Notes: a model not told the origin generated them from the letters alone. 64,000 bases of DNA from Nitrosospira multiformis (GCA_017306155.1 JAFKJB010000004.1:1-64000), one strand, 5' to 3'. Positions 37,148 through 47,602 are shown, counted from the stretch's first letter. Made by a program: numbers and translations.

Positions 37148-38443
37148 ATGCCTTCGCCCCATCTTGATACTGCCCTGAGCGGTCCCATTCTTGATCTTGA
37201 AAAATGTATCCTCAATGCCATGCCTTCGATCGAGCAATGGTTGCGCAATGAATGGCAGACGCATGCGGCGCCTTTTTACTGCTCCGTGGATTTGCGCAAT
37301 AGCGGGTTCAAGCTGGCGCCCGTTGATACTAACCTGTTTCCAGGTGGTTTCAATAATCTCAACCGCGAATTCATGCCTTTATGCGTCCAGGCGATGATGG
37401 CGGCAATCGATAAAATCTGTACCGGCGCGCGCAGCGTGCTGCTGATTCCGGAAAGTCACACGCGCAATACTTTTTATTTGCAAAATCTGGCGACTTTGCA
37501 CGCAATCATGCGGCATGCCGGCATTCACGTCCGTATCGGTACGCTGCTCCCTGAGATCACCGCACCCACTGCGCTCGATCTGCCAGATGGAAACAAGCTC
37601 ACGCTCGAACCGATCCAGCGGAAGGGCAATCGGGTCCTTCTGGAAGATTTCGATCCCTGCGTCGTGCTTCTCAACAATGACCTTTCCACCGGCACACCGG
37701 CTATCCTGCGGAATCTCGAGCAGACGGTCATTCCTCCCCTGCATGCGGGATGGACCAGTCGGCGGAAATCCCATCACTTCACCGCCTACGATAACGTATC
37801 GCAGCAGTTTGCGAGTCTGATCGGTATTGATCCGTGGCTTATCAATCCATATTTCGCTTCCTGCGGAAAAATCAACTTTCGTGAAAAAAAGGGTGAAGAT
37901 TGCGTGGCCAGCACAGTGGATGAGATCCTGGGCCAGATCCGGGAGAAATATACCGAATATGGAGTCAGGAAAGATCCCTTCGTGATTGTGAAGGCCAATG
38001 CCGGTACATACGGAATGGGGATAATGACCGTAAAAGATGGCGCTGAAGTGCGCACGCTCAGCCGGAAACAGCGCAACAAGATGGCGGTCGTAAAAGAAGG
38101 ATTGCAGGTGACCGATATCCTGGTGCAGGAAGGGGTTTATACGTTTGAGAGTGTCAACGACGCCGTAGCGGAGCCTGTCATCTATATGATCGACCGCTAT
38201 GTCGTCGGTGGTTTCTATCGGGTGCATACCGGGCGGGGCGTCGACGAGAACCTTAATGCTCCCGGTATGCATTTTGTACCGCTGGCATTCGAAGACACCT
38301 GCCTTCTGCCAGACCGGGAAGCGCAGCCAGGTTGCAGTGCCAACCGGTTTTATGCTTATGGCGTCATAGCCCGGCTGGCCTTGCTGGCTGCTGCACAAGA
38401 ACTGGAAAAAAATGACGTGAGAACCGAAGCCATCGTGGCTTAG
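37148..38443 (+). CDS. gshA: Glutamate-cysteine ligase, Thiobacillus ferrooxidans-type
   Basis: First enzyme of glutathione synthesis, of the family first defined in Thiobacillus ferrooxidans, unrelated in sequence to E. coli GshA. The 431-residue product carries LNREFMPLCVQAMM, VLLIPESHTRNTFYL, VLLNNDLSTGTP, DPFVIVKANAGTYGMGIMTVKDG and VTDILVQEGV, an ATP-grasp-like layout. ATG 37148 gives the usual N-terminus MPSPHLDTALSGPILDLEK. gshB follows after 260 bases. Confidence 0.93.
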   Translation: MPSPHLDTALSGPILDLEKCILNAMPSIEQWLRNEWQTHAAPFYCSVDLRNSGFKLAPVDTNLFPGGFNNLNREFMPLCVQAMMAAIDKICTGARSVLLIPESHTRNTFYLQNLATLHAIMRHAGIHVRIGTLLPEITAPTALDLPDGNKLTLEPIQRKGNRVLLEDFDPCVVLLNNDLSTGTPAILRNLEQTVIPPLHAGWTSRRKSHHFTAYDNVSQQFASLIGIDPWLINPYFASCGKINFREKKGEDCVASTVDEILGQIREKYTEYGVRKDPFVIVKANAGTYGMGIMTVKDGAEVRTLSRKQRNKMAVVKEGLQVTDILVQEGVYTFESVNDAVAEPVIYMIDRYVVGGFYRVHTGRGVDENLNAPGMHFVPLAFEDTCLLPDREAQPGCSANRFYAYGVIARLALLAAAQELEKNDVRTEAIVA

Positions 38444-38704
38444 CGTAGCCTCATCCATCCATTCTCTCCCGTTTTCCTTGGAAAATTTCCCCGAAAACGA
38501 ATCCCGAAAATGGACAGCGACTTCTTTAGGGATGAGTCCGTTAAAAACCGCACAGCTTGATGAAAGAGGCAAGCAATCTGTCCCAGATGCCATGCTGATA
38601 ATAATAGCCTCCCGCACATTTTGGTTTGATAACGCGCGTTTTGTTCGCTCTCCCGTCTCCGATGCTTCATCATCCCGTTCTCCATATAATCCTCCTGATA
38701 ACTC

Positions 38705-39655
38705 ATGAGACTTGCCTTTGTTCTTGATCACCTCGAATCAATCAAAGCGCGCAAGGATTCGAGTGTCGCCATCATGCGCGAGGCGGCAGCAAGGGGTCAC
38801 ACATTATTCTCGATGCAACAGGGAGACCTGGCCTGGCAGCGAGGGGACACGGTCGGTTTCGCGCGCACACTCGAATTGACCGGTGAGGATCTTCAGGGAC
38901 GGCTGTGGTATCGGGTGGATGAGCCCGAAGAAATACCGCTACAGGAATTCGATGCCGTATTGATGCGCAAAGATCCGCCGTTCGATATGGAGTATGTCTA
39001 CAGCACTTACTTGCTGGAACTGGCTGAAACGCGTGGTGCCCGCGTCATCAATAGCGCACGCGCAATCAGGGACCATAACGAGAAGCTCGCGGTGGCGAAG
39101 TTTCCCGAATATGCCGTGGAAACGCTGGTGACGCGAAGCGAAAGCCTGCTGCGCCATTTTCTTGCAGAGCACGACGACATCATTCTCAAGCCGCTTGACG
39201 GCATGGGCGGGGCAAACGTGTTTCGGGTTCACCAGGGGGATCAAAATATCGGGGTGATAATAGAAACATTGACGCACTATGGCACGAAGACGATCATGGC
39301 TCAACGGTATATCCACGAAATCACCCAGGGGGACAAGCGCATCCTGCTGATCGCGGGGGAACCAGTCCCTTATACACTTGCCCGCATCCCCAGGCCCGGG
39401 GAATTCCGGGGTAATCTGAATGTGGGTGCTACCGGCGTCGCTCAGGCACTCAGCCCCCGGGATCATGAAATTGCCGAAGCACTCGGTCCCGCATTGTTCA
39501 ATGAAGGTTTGATGCTGGTGGGACTGGATGTCATCGGGGATTATCTTACCGAGATCAACGTCACCAGTCCTACGGGTATGAGGGAAATTTCAGACCAGAC
39601 CGGCTTCAATGTGGCTGGAATGATGGTGGATGCCCTTGAAAAGATGCCGCGTTGA
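38705..39655 (+). CDS. gshB: Glutathione synthetase
   Basis: ATP-grasp enzyme joining gamma-glutamylcysteine and glycine. The 316-residue product has FVLDHLESIKARKDSSVAIMREAAARGH, DAVLMRKDPPFDMEYVYSTYLLE, ILKPLDGMGGANVFR and GLDVIGDYLTEINVTSPTGMREI, all canonical for GshB. It starts at ATG 38705. It is followed by PTS genes, the common betaproteobacterial order gshB-EIIA-HPr-EI, probably one transcript. Confidence 0.97.
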   Translation: MRLAFVLDHLESIKARKDSSVAIMREAAARGHTLFSMQQGDLAWQRGDTVGFARTLELTGEDLQGRLWYRVDEPEEIPLQEFDAVLMRKDPPFDMEYVYSTYLLELAETRGARVINSARAIRDHNEKLAVAKFPEYAVETLVTRSESLLRHFLAEHDDIILKPLDGMGGANVFRVHQGDQNIGVIIETLTHYGTKTIMAQRYIHEITQGDKRILLIAGEPVPYTLARIPRPGEFRGNLNVGATGVAQALSPRDHEIAEALGPALFNEGLMLVGLDVIGDYLTEINVTSPTGMREISDQTGFNVAGMMVDALEKMPR

Positions 39656-39695
39656 TCCATTCCATTGCCTTCTTGTTCCTGCTGCTGACAATATC

Positions 39696-40088
39696 ATGAT
39701 CGGGATTTTGATTATTTCTCACGGCAATCTGGGCGAAAGCCTCGTCGAGAGCGCCAATCACGTGATGGGAAAGAAATTGCCGGACCTGGCACACATTGCC
39801 ATTCACCCTCGGGATGATCCTGACGTTATCCTTTCAAAAGCAGTGGAATCGGTAAGGGAACTGGATAGCGGCGAGGGTGCGCTGGTATTGAGCGACATCT
39901 GCGGCGCAACCCCGTGCAATATAGCCACCCGGCTTGCAGCTTCCACAGAACGGGTGATATGCCTTGCCGGAGTGAATCTGCCCATGCTGGTGCGGGCGCT
40001 TACTTATCGCACCGAGCCGCTGGAATCGGTGGCGGAGAAGGCGCTCTCAGGCGGACGGAATGGTGTTTTTCGTATAAACCCAGGTTGA
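39696..40088 (+). CDS. PTS EIIA component, mannose/fructose type (regulatory)
   Basis: A 130-residue EIIA of the mannose superfamily. IGILIISHGNLGESLVESA holds the active His (residue 9), with VLSDICGATPCNIATRLA and VNLPMLVRALTYR downstream. In organisms without sugar permeases, this EIIA-HPr-EI set serves regulation rather than transport. ATG 39696 is preferred to the longer upstream frame. It lies three bases before ptsH. Confidence 0.93.
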   Translation: MIGILIISHGNLGESLVESANHVMGKKLPDLAHIAIHPRDDPDVILSKAVESVRELDSGEGALVLSDICGATPCNIATRLAASTERVICLAGVNLPMLVRALTYRTEPLESVAEKALSGGRNGVFRINPG

Positions 40089-40091
40089 TAA

Positions 40092-40361
40092 ATGCAACAT
40101 AAAGAGATCAGGATACTGAATAAACTGGGAATGCACGCCCGTGCCTCCGCCAAATTCACCCAGTTGGCCAGTCGATACCGGAGCGAGGTATGGTTGACCC
40201 GAAACGATCGCAAAGTCAACGCAAAAAGCATCATGGGAGTCATGATGCTGGCGGCGAACCAGGGTGCGACTCTGGTCATCGAAACCACGGGTGAGGACGA
40301 GATTGAGGCAATGCAGGCCTTGATACAACTGATCGAGGATCGCTTCGGAGAAAGCGAATGA
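40092..40361 (+). CDS. ptsH: Phosphocarrier protein HPr
   Basis: 89 residues. The phosphorylated His is in LNKLGMHARASAKF (His15 by alignment) and the regulatory Ser in KVNAKSIMGVMML (Ser46). It passes phosphate from EI to EIIA. It overlaps ptsI by 4 bases. A conserved Ser46 means an HPr kinase could act on it; the HprK-related protein in this window is not known to do so. Confidence 0.96.
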   Translation: MQHKEIRILNKLGMHARASAKFTQLASRYRSEVWLTRNDRKVNAKSIMGVMMLAANQGATLVIETTGEDEIEAMQALIQLIEDRFGESE

Positions 40362-42085
40362 GCTTTGTACTGCATGGCGTGGGCGTTTCGGAAGGTATCG
40401 CCATAGGCCATGCTCATCTTGCCTCTCATGCCGCACTCGAGGTTGCCCACCACGTCGTGCCCGAGAATCAGGTCGCCAATGAAATCTCCCGGCTGGACAC
40501 CGCTTTCACAACCGTCCGCGAAGAGCTTCAGGCATTGCACGACACGATCGTCAGCGGACCCGCGGCCGCGGAATACGAAGCGTTCCTCGATCTGCACCGG
40601 ATGATTCTGGATGATCCCACGCTCTTGACGGCGGCAAAAGCGTACATTGCCCAGAATCAGTGCAATGCCGAATGGGCCATTACCCAGCAGATGGGGGTAT
40701 TGATGGCGCAGTTCGAGGAAATAGAAGACCCCTATCTGCGCGAACGTAAAACGGACGTCATCCAGGTGGTGGAGCGCGTTCTCAAGGTATTGCTGGGGCA
40801 TCCCGGATATATCCCCCCTGCGCAAAAGCGGGATGGCGACAGTGTCCTGGTAGCGCACGACTTGAGTCCGGCCGATGTGCTTCAATACAAGCAGTATTCG
40901 TTTACTGCATTCCTGACGGATCTTGGCGGCCTGACTTCGCATACCGCCATTGTCGCACGCAGCCTGAACATCCCCTCCGTCGTCGCGCTTCACCATGCCC
41001 GCCGCCTCATCCGGGAAAATGATGTTCTGATCGTGGATGGCAACCAGGGTGTGGTCATCGTAGATCCGGACGAGCATGTGCTTGCGGAATATCGGCTGCG
41101 CCAGAGCGAACTGGAACTGGAGAAGCAGAAACTCAAGCGCTTGAGGACGACGATAGCGGCGACGCTGGATGGTACGGTAGTGGAGCTGTATGCAAATATC
41201 GAGTTGCCGCAGGACGTCGATCAGGTAAAAGAAAATGGAGCGACCGGCATCGGCCTGTTTCGAAGCGAATTCCTGTTCCTCAATCGTGATAGGCTGCCCG
41301 ACGAGGAAGAGCAATTCGAGGCTTATCGAACCGTGGCGCGAAAAATGCGGGGAATGCCGGTGACGGTGCGCACGTTCGATCTTGGCGCGGACAAGAACCT
41401 GGACAATGCCAAGCGGGTAGCCGCGAATCCCGCCCTGGGACTGCGCGCCATCCGGCTGAGTCTGGCCGAACCCCAGATGTTCAATATCCAGTTGCGCGCT
41501 ATTTTACGCGCCTCGCGCTATGGGCAGATCCGGATTCTGGTGCCGATGCTTTCCAACGTTGCTGAAATAACGCAGACGCTGCATTTGATCGAGAGCGCCA
41601 AACAAAGCCTGCGTAAGGAAAAGATTCCTTTTGATGAAAAAGTGCAGGTGGGAGGGATGATAGAAATTCCAGCCGCTGCGCTGAGTCTTGACATTTTCAT
41701 GCGCAAGCTCGATTTCCTGTCAATCGGCACCAATGATCTCATCCAGTATACGCTGGCGATAGATCGTGCCGATGACAGTGTCGCGCACCTTTATGATTCG
41801 CTGCATCCTGCAGTGCTGCGTTTGGTAGCGCATGTCATACGCAGCGCGAACCGGGCAGGCATACCCGTGTCCGTATGCGGCGAGATCGCAGGGGATGCGG
41901 TATTTACCCGTCTGCTGCTTGGTTTCGGCTTACGGGTGTTTTCCATGCACCCTGCCCAACTGCTGACCGTAAAACGTGAAATCTTGCGCGCAAATCTGCC
42001 CGACGTCATTCCGGTCACGCAAAAAATACTGAAAGCCGCTGATCCGGAGAAAATTCACGCACTGCTGGCGAAGCTCAACGGTTGA
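40358..42085 (+). CDS. ptsI: Phosphoenolpyruvate-protein phosphotransferase (EI)
   Basis: 575 residues, the first enzyme of the PTS. The active His is in DLGGLTSHTAIVARSLNIPSVV, the PEP-binding Arg region in GIGLFRSEFLFLNRD, and the PEP site continues in LSIGTNDLIQYTLAIDRAD and VCGEIAGDA (Cys). Full length and intact. With HPr and EIIA but no sugar EIIB/EIIC, it forms a regulatory chain sensing PEP/pyruvate. Confidence 0.96.
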   Translation: MSFVLHGVGVSEGIAIGHAHLASHAALEVAHHVVPENQVANEISRLDTAFTTVREELQALHDTIVSGPAAAEYEAFLDLHRMILDDPTLLTAAKAYIAQNQCNAEWAITQQMGVLMAQFEEIEDPYLRERKTDVIQVVERVLKVLLGHPGYIPPAQKRDGDSVLVAHDLSPADVLQYKQYSFTAFLTDLGGLTSHTAIVARSLNIPSVVALHHARRLIRENDVLIVDGNQGVVIVDPDEHVLAEYRLRQSELELEKQKLKRLRTTIAATLDGTVVELYANIELPQDVDQVKENGATGIGLFRSEFLFLNRDRLPDEEEQFEAYRTVARKMRGMPVTVRTFDLGADKNLDNAKRVAANPALGLRAIRLSLAEPQMFNIQLRAILRASRYGQIRILVPMLSNVAEITQTLHLIESAKQSLRKEKIPFDEKVQVGGMIEIPAAALSLDIFMRKLDFLSIGTNDLIQYTLAIDRADDSVAHLYDSLHPAVLRLVAHVIRSANRAGIPVSVCGEIAGDAVFTRLLLGFGLRVFSMHPAQLLTVKREILRANLPDVIPVTQKILKAADPEKIHALLAKLNG

Positions 42086-42276
42086 ACGATCAGTTCCCTG
42101 TTTCATTTCACAGAATGTCAATGCATATGCGCAGCGTGTACGGCTATAATTGCCGGTTACAATCAGGCGATGCGATTATTTGACAGAATGGGAATTCCTC
42201 CACCAAGCCGGTTTTATTTTCTGGAGACCGGGTTCGGGAAGGAACAAATCGTGACATCAGCCTCCTGACTTTTTTC

Positions 42277-43410
42277 ATGCTCATGCAAGATTCGAATTCA
42301 TTCGGTACTGTTACTCCGCAGGTGGCGCGTTTTGACACGCCTTTGCATTTGAAGAGCGGCGCGGTGCTCGACAGCTACGAGCTGGTGTACGAAACATACG
42401 GGGAACTCAATGCGGCGCGCTCGAATGCCGTACTGATATGCCATGCCCTTTCAGGAAACCATCATCTCGCAGGTTTTTACGACGATAACCCCAAGAGTGC
42501 CGGCTGGTGGAACAATATGATCGGGCCCGGCAAATCGATCGATACCCAGAAATTTTTCGTAATCGGGGTAAACAACCTGGGCGGTTGTCATGGATCCACC
42601 GGCCCGGCGAGTATCGATGCCAGGAGCGGAAAGTGTTACGGCCCGAATTTTCCGGTTGTGACAGTGGAAGACTGGATACAGACACAGGTTCGCCTCGCTG
42701 ATTATCTGGGCATCGACCAGTTTGCCGCCGTGGCGGGGGGCAGTCTTGGCGGAATGCAGGCTTTACAGTGGACACTTGATTTTCCCGAGAGAGTGCGTCA
42801 CGCGCTGGTCATCGCCGCGGCTGCAAAATTGACTGCGCAGAACATCGCATTCAACGACGTCGCCCGCCAGGCTATCATTACCGACCCTGATTTTCACGGC
42901 GGCGACTATTATTCACACGGCGTCATTCCGCGGAGAGGATTACGGCTGGCGCGCATGCTGGGACATATCACCTATCTCTCGGATGATTCGATGGCCGCCA
43001 AATTCGGCCGGGAACTGCGGAACGGGACGCTTGCCTTCGGTTACGAGGTGGAGTTCGAAATCGAATCGTATCTTCGTTATCAGGGAGATAAATTCGCCAG
43101 CCAGTTCGACGCGAATACCTATCTGCTGATGACAAAAGCATTAGACTATTTTGACCCTGCCTTCCCGCACAACAACGACCTGAGTGCCGCATTCCGATTC
43201 GCCAAGACGAATTTCCTGGTGTTGTCGTTTACTACCGACTGGCGCTTTTCCCCGGAGCGTTCGCGCGCTATCGTAAGAGCGCTGCTGGACAACGAACTGA
43301 ACGTCAGTTATGCCGAAATTACATCCAGCCACGGCCATGACTCGTTCCTCATGGAGGATCGGCATTATCACAGGCTGGTGCGGGCTTACATGGATAACAT
43401 TGTCGTATGA
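42277..43410 (+). CDS. metX: Homoserine O-acyltransferase MetX
   Basis: Alpha/beta hydrolase-fold enzyme that acylates homoserine for methionine synthesis, 377 residues. The nucleophile is in [22 protein letters not shown] and [13 protein letters not shown] form the oxyanion region, and [10 protein letters not shown] and SSHGHDSFL supply Asp and His. MetX enzymes may use acetyl- or succinyl-CoA, and the sequence was not resolved to either. ATG 42277 is used; 42283 is an alternative. It overlaps metW by four bases (ATGA). Confidence 0.93.
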   Translation: MLMQDSNSFGTVTPQVARFDTPLHLKSGAVLDSYELVYETYGELNAARSNAVLICHALSGNHHLAGFYDDNPKSAGWWNNMIGPGKSIDTQKFFVIGVNNLGGCHGSTGPASIDARSGKCYGPNFPVVTVEDWIQTQVRLADYLGIDQFAAVAGGSLGGMQALQWTLDFPERVRHALVIAAAAKLTAQNIAFNDVARQAIITDPDFHGGDYYSHGVIPRRGLRLARMLGHITYLSDDSMAAKFGRELRNGTLAFGYEVEFEIESYLRYQGDKFASQFDANTYLLMTKALDYFDPAFPHNNDLSAAFRFAKTNFLVLSFTTDWRFSPERSRAIVRALLDNELNVSYAEITSSHGHDSFLMEDRHYHRLVRAYMDNIVV

Positions 43411-44027
43411 CGAAATCCCCTGGCATGAATTCATCGTTTAAGGTTGCCCGGCCCGATTTTGCCCTGATTGCAGCATGGGTCAGACCGGAATCCAAGGTGC
43501 TCGATCTGGGTTGCGGCGACGGTTCGCTTATACGTTTTTTGCGGGATTCCCGTGGGGTACGCGGCTACGGGGTGGAGATTGACGATGTCAACGTCCTGGC
43601 CTGTTTCAATAATGGTGTGAATGTGATCCAGAGCGACCTGGAGTCCGGTTTGCAGAGTTTCGAATCCGGGTCGTTTGATTACGTGGTGCTCTCGCAAACC
43701 CTGCAGGCTGTGAAAAATACCGAGAACATCATCAAGGAAATGCTCCGGGTGAGCAAGGAAGGCATCGTGTCATTCCCCAATTTCGGCTACTGGAAAAACC
43801 GCTTGCAGGTGCTTTCCGGTCATATGCCGGTTTCCGAAGCACTGCCCTACCAATGGTTCGACACTCCCAATATCCATAACTGCACGCTGGGCGATTTCGA
43901 GGAATTCTGCGGCCAGCACGGGGCACGCATTCTCGAACGCAGGGTAATGAGTGGAAATTACCAGATCACGTTCATGCCCAATTTGCTGGGAATGTTAGCC
44001 TTTTACCGGTTTGAGCAGCAGAAATAG
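43407..44027 (+). CDS. metW: Methionine biosynthesis protein MetW
   Basis: A 206-residue methyltransferase-like protein. [15 protein letters not shown] is the SAM-binding motif [12 protein letters not shown]-like and [35 protein letters not shown] are diagnostic of MetW. MetW partners MetX and is required for its activity in several proteobacteria. It ends directly against the stop of the oppositely oriented transporter gene with no gap. Confidence 0.94.
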   Translation: MTKSPGMNSSFKVARPDFALIAAWVRPESKVLDLGCGDGSLIRFLRDSRGVRGYGVEIDDVNVLACFNNGVNVIQSDLESGLQSFESGSFDYVVLSQTLQAVKNTENIIKEMLRVSKEGIVSFPNFGYWKNRLQVLSGHMPVSEALPYQWFDTPNIHNCTLGDFEEFCGQHGARILERRVMSGNYQITFMPNLLGMLAFYRFEQQK

Positions 44028-45443
44028 CTATTTTTGCGAAAGCTGTTTCCCCGAAAAAACCTCAACCCTCTGGGGTTCTGCGCGCTCGAAGCTTGCGCGG
44101 CCAGCCAGCCAGACCAGAACCAGCACCGGGAGGCCGAGCAGCGCCGTGCCAGTAAAGAAGCTGGCATAACCGTACGCATCCACGAAGTCTCCGCTGAATC
44201 CGGCGATAAATTTCGGCAACAACAGCATCACTGAACTGAATAGCGCATATTGAGTAGCGGAATAGGCGGAATTGGTCAGGCCGGAAAGATAAGCGATAAA
44301 AGCGGAGGACGCTATCCCGGCTGAGAGATTGTCCGCCGATACGGTAAAGGTCAGACCCGTCAAGTCATGCCCGCGTCCTGCCAGCCAGACGAACAGCAGA
44401 TTGGTTGCCGCGGACAAAACCGCTCCCAGGAACAGTGTGCGCATGATGCCGATTTTGGCTGTCAGAACGCCCCCCAGCGCTGCGCCTGCAATCGTCATCA
44501 GGACGCCGTAGACCTTGGAAACGGTTGCCACTTCATCTTTCGTATAACCCATGTCGACGTAGAAAGGATTGCTCATGACCCCCATTACCACGTCGGAAAT
44601 GCGGTAGACCGCGATCAGGGCGAGAATCAGCAAGGCTTGTCCACCGTAACGGACGATAAAGTCGCGGAAAGGGGCGATCACGGCCCCATACAGCCAGGCC
44701 AGCATCTGCTTGAGGGTCGTGCTGATCGGCCAATGGGCAATGGCGGCCCTCGCGCGCTCCTCATTTTCCGAAATCAGGCGGGTGAGAGGAACTTCCGGCT
44801 CGCGGATGATGAGCGTAGTGATGATCCCTACCGACATGCAGGCAGCCATGCTCAGGTAAGCGATGCGCCAGGTCGCGTAATCGTAGATTTCTGCTGATGA
44901 GCCTGCGGCGGCGGCTATCCACAGCGCGCCCGCGGAAGCCAGGATCATTGCCAGACGATACCCTGCCTGATAGGTCGCTGCCATCGCGCCCTGGAGCCTG
45001 GGCGCGACCGCCTCGATCCGGTATGCATCCAGGGCAATGTCCTGGGTTGCGGAAGCGAAGGCCGCCGCCAGGGCAAAAAAGACTGTATGCGAGAGATTCT
45101 GGAGTGGATCGGTAAGTGCGATACCGATGAGAGCAAGGGCGATAACGATTTGTGACAGTAACAGCCATGCGCGGCGGCGGCCCAGCCATCGTGTCAATAA
45201 TGGCAAAGACAGACGATCCACCAGGGGAGACCACATCCATTTGAAGCCGTAAGCCAGCCCGATCCAGCTCAGGTGACCTATGGTGGAACGGTCGATTCCC
45301 GCTTCCCGCAGCCAGAAGGAAAGCGTACCCATCACCAGAAGCAGGGGCAATCCCGCCGAGAAGCCAAGAGACAGCATGCCCAGTACCCGGGGATGGGTAT
45401 AGATGCGAAAAGCGTGCAGCCAACTCGAAAGGGTAGCTGACAT
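44028..45443 (-). CDS. AmpG-like muropeptide MFS transporter
   Basis: A 471-residue protein with 12 to 14 helices. LGFSAGLPLLLVMGTLSFWLREAGIDRSTIGHLSWIGLAYGFKWMWSPLVDR and FFALAAAFASATQDIALDAYRIE are hallmarks of AmpG, the importer of anhydromuropeptides for peptidoglycan recycling. No beta-lactamase or other recycling gene is next to it. Its stop abuts the metW stop. Confidence 0.9.
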   Translation of the reverse strand: MSATLSSWLHAFRIYTHPRVLGMLSLGFSAGLPLLLVMGTLSFWLREAGIDRSTIGHLSWIGLAYGFKWMWSPLVDRLSLPLLTRWLGRRRAWLLLSQIVIALALIGIALTDPLQNLSHTVFFALAAAFASATQDIALDAYRIEAVAPRLQGAMAATYQAGYRLAMILASAGALWIAAAAGSSAEIYDYATWRIAYLSMAACMSVGIITTLIIREPEVPLTRLISENEERARAAIAHWPISTTLKQMLAWLYGAVIAPFRDFIVRYGGQALLILALIAVYRISDVVMGVMSNPFYVDMGYTKDEVATVSKVYGVLMTIAGAALGGVLTAKIGIMRTLFLGAVLSAATNLLFVWLAGRGHDLTGLTFTVSADNLSAGIASSAFIAYLSGLTNSAYSATQYALFSSVMLLLPKFIAGFSGDFVDAYGYASFFTGTALLGLPVLVLVWLAGRASFERAEPQRVEVFSGKQLSQK

Positions 45444-45511
45444 TATTCTGGATCAGTCATTCTGGCGGGCCATTTCCGGACATCATCGGCGCTTCGCGGC
45501 AAACCGCCGGA

Positions 45512-46291
45512 TCAGGCGGATAAGCTGTAATCGTAGTCAATGATAAGGGGGGAATGATCGGAGAAACGCTCGGTCTTGTAAATCGAAACTGCGCTGGCCC
45601 TGGCTGCGATACCGGGGGTGGCAATCTGATAATCGATACGCCAGCCGACGTTCTTCACCCAGGCCTGCCCGCGATTGGACCACCAGGTATACTGATCCGG
45701 GTCCGGATTTATCCGGCGGAAAACGTCTACGAATCCAAGCTCCTGAAATACATCGGTAAGCCAGGCGCGCTCCTGCGGCAGGAAACCGGAATTCTTCTGG
45801 TTGGAACGCCAATTCCTGAGATCGATTTCCTTGTGGGCGATGTTCCAGTCCCCGCACAAAATAATCTCGCTGCCGCATGCTGCCAGTTTCTCAAGCATAG
45901 GGAAAAATTGCTCCATGAAGAAATATTTGACGGTCTGACGATGTTCACCCGCGGAACCGGATGGAAAATAGATCGATATGACGCTCAGTCGCCCGAAATC
46001 GACGCGCAGGTAACGCCCCTCCGCATCGATCTCCGGCACGCCGACGCCTTCGGTCACGTTGTCCGGTTCATGCCGCGTGTAAATGCCTACTCCGCTGTAT
46101 CCTCTTTTTTCAGCGCAGTGGAAATGGCCGTGGTAGCCATCAGGGGAGACCACTTCCCCGGTAATATCGCCCACCTGAGCCTTGAGTTCCTGTACACAGA
46201 CGATATCTGCGTCCTGCAAAGGCAGCCAGCGGAAAAAACCCTTGCTGGCAGCGGAGCGTATTCCGTTGAGGTTAAGCGTTATAATTCGCAC
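45512..46291 (-). CDS. xth: Exodeoxyribonuclease III
   Basis: A 259-residue AP endonuclease/3' exonuclease for base excision repair. [52 protein letters not shown] and [14 protein letters not shown] give the complete Mg site. GTG at 46291 is the start. It is divergent from pyrE with only 23 bases between the starts. Confidence 0.95.
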   Translation of the reverse strand: MRIITLNLNGIRSAASKGFFRWLPLQDADIVCVQELKAQVGDITGEVVSPDGYHGHFHCAEKRGYSGVGIYTRHEPDNVTEGVGVPEIDAEGRYLRVDFGRLSVISIYFPSGSAGEHRQTVKYFFMEQFFPMLEKLAACGSEIILCGDWNIAHKEIDLRNWRSNQKNSGFLPQERAWLTDVFQELGFVDVFRRINPDPDQYTWWSNRGQAWVKNVGWRIDYQIATPGIAARASAVSIYKTERFSDHSPLIIDYDYSLSA

Positions 46292-46314
46292 GTCGATTTC
46301 CCGAAGCCATTATC

Positions 46315-46965
46315 ATGCCCGATTTCCGAAAGGAGTTCATCGAATTTGCCATCAGCCGGAATGTCCTGTGCTTTGGCGAATTTCAGACCAAGGCAGGACG
46401 TCTTTCGCCCTACTTTTTTAATGCCGGACTGTTCAACGATGGGGAATCTCTCGGAAAGCTGGGGCAATTTTACGCCAAAGCCATTCTTGCTGCCCAGCTT
46501 CCGTTCGACATGCTTTTTGGTCCTGCCTATAAGGGCATTCCGCTCGTAAGTTCCATTGCCATTGCCCTGGCTGCCCGGGGCAACAACTACCCTTTCTGTT
46601 TCAACCGCAAAGAGGCGAAAGACCATGGAGAAGGAGGGAATCTCGTGGGCGCGCCCCTCGCCGGGCGGGTGCTGATTGTGGATGATGTGATTTCCGCCGG
46701 CACGTCGGTGCGGGAATCGGTCGAGTATATTCATGCCGCAGGCGCCGCTCCCGCAGGGGTGGCCATCGCCCTGGACCGCATGGAACGGGGCAAGGGCGAG
46801 CTTTCCGCCGTACAGGAAGTGCGCCGCATGTATGGAATTCCTGTCACGAGCATCGTCAACCTGGAGAGCATTGTCGATTACCTGGGCCAGAGCCCGGGTC
46901 TGGCAAATCACCTCCTGGCAGTGGAAGAATATCGTAGCCATTACTCAGCCAGTAGGGACGGTTGA
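46315..46965 (+). CDS. pyrE: Orotate phosphoribosyltransferase
   Basis: 216 residues. It makes OMP from orotate and [56 protein letters not shown] and the PRPP motif [17 protein letters not shown] are all standard. The pair xth-pyrE in divergent orientation is common in betaproteobacteria. Confidence 0.96.
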   Translation: MPDFRKEFIEFAISRNVLCFGEFQTKAGRLSPYFFNAGLFNDGESLGKLGQFYAKAILAAQLPFDMLFGPAYKGIPLVSSIAIALAARGNNYPFCFNRKEAKDHGEGGNLVGAPLAGRVLIVDDVISAGTSVRESVEYIHAAGAAPAGVAIALDRMERGKGELSAVQEVRRMYGIPVTSIVNLESIVDYLGQSPGLANHLLAVEEYRSHYSASRDG

Positions 46966-47002
46966 ACGCGTCGATGGCATTCATCGCGCCGGCTGAGGTG
47001 TT

Positions 47003-47476
47003 TTACCGGACCTCCTGCGCCGGCAGATCGGGAAGTGTGATTTCACCCTTGGCATCAAAATGGCGCCCAATGGCAAAGCCCGGCGCACCAAGCTGACCAC
47101 GCAGTTCGTAATCGGTCCTTCCATGATCGCCTGTGGTCAGGCGAAATACATGCCGGATGATTGCGCTGGCAGGAACCGTTATCGGAACGATGATGACCGT
47201 TTCGCCAAAGCGGGGAATCGTGCCCTGCTGATCGCTCACTCCGCTGGCAAAACTCATTCCACGCAGGTCCAGGTCGAGTGCAACGCCATCATAGTCCAGC
47301 GGAACCGCGCCATGATTCTGGATTCTCAGGCTGACCGCAAAGCGGGCCTCCATGCCTCTTCCTTCAAGCGGCTCAAGCCCGGCAACGGAAATTCGCAACG
47401 GCTCCTGCGGCCTGAGAGCCGCACACGCGGAAAGGCAAAAAATCAGGGCCGATATAACCAGTACGCTTCGTCTCAT
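47003..47476 (-). CDS. LEA type 2 (WHy domain) lipoprotein
   Basis: A 157-residue lipoprotein with signal ALIFCLSAC and a WHy/LEA14 beta-sandwich: RISVAGLEPLEG, EARFAVSLRIQNHGAVPLDYDGVALDLDLRG, FASGVSDQQGTIPRFGETVIIVPITV and the closing FDAKGEITL strand. These proteins are common in proteobacteria, with a presumed role in stress or envelope protection that is not established. It is convergent with pyrE. Confidence 0.82.
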   Translation of the reverse strand: MRRSVLVISALIFCLSACAALRPQEPLRISVAGLEPLEGRGMEARFAVSLRIQNHGAVPLDYDGVALDLDLRGMSFASGVSDQQGTIPRFGETVIIVPITVPASAIIRHVFRLTTGDHGRTDYELRGQLGAPGFAIGRHFDAKGEITLPDLPAQEVR

Positions 47477-47566
47477 GATTCTACCTGTGGCAACGGGGAA
47501 ATCATACCCGAATATCTCACTCTGTTCTGCTGAGCATGGTCATTGGTGGCAGGGGAGTGCGGAGGT

Positions 47567-47596
47567 TTGCGGTGCATAAGGACTTTGGGCTATCAT
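47567..47596 (+). promoter_or_regulatory. Promoter of rnpB
   Basis: TTGCGG at 47567-47572 and TATCAT at 47591-47596 are 18 bases apart, six bases before the conserved RNA 5' end at 47603. Confidence 0.6.
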
Positions 47597-47602
47597 TGTA
47601 CC

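Noticed and set aside
38478-38708. A 76-codon frame between gshA and gshB
   Set aside because: Low-complexity Ser/Arg-rich translation, no ribosome site, overlaps the gshB start; an opposing frame of similar length exists, as expected for noncoding DNA.
23315-40361. HPr at 40092 as the substrate of HprK-related kinase A
   Set aside because: Kinase A family members are distinct from true HPr kinases and travel with PqqD-like genes, not with ptsH. The Ser46 of HPr is conserved in all HPr and is not evidence of a link.
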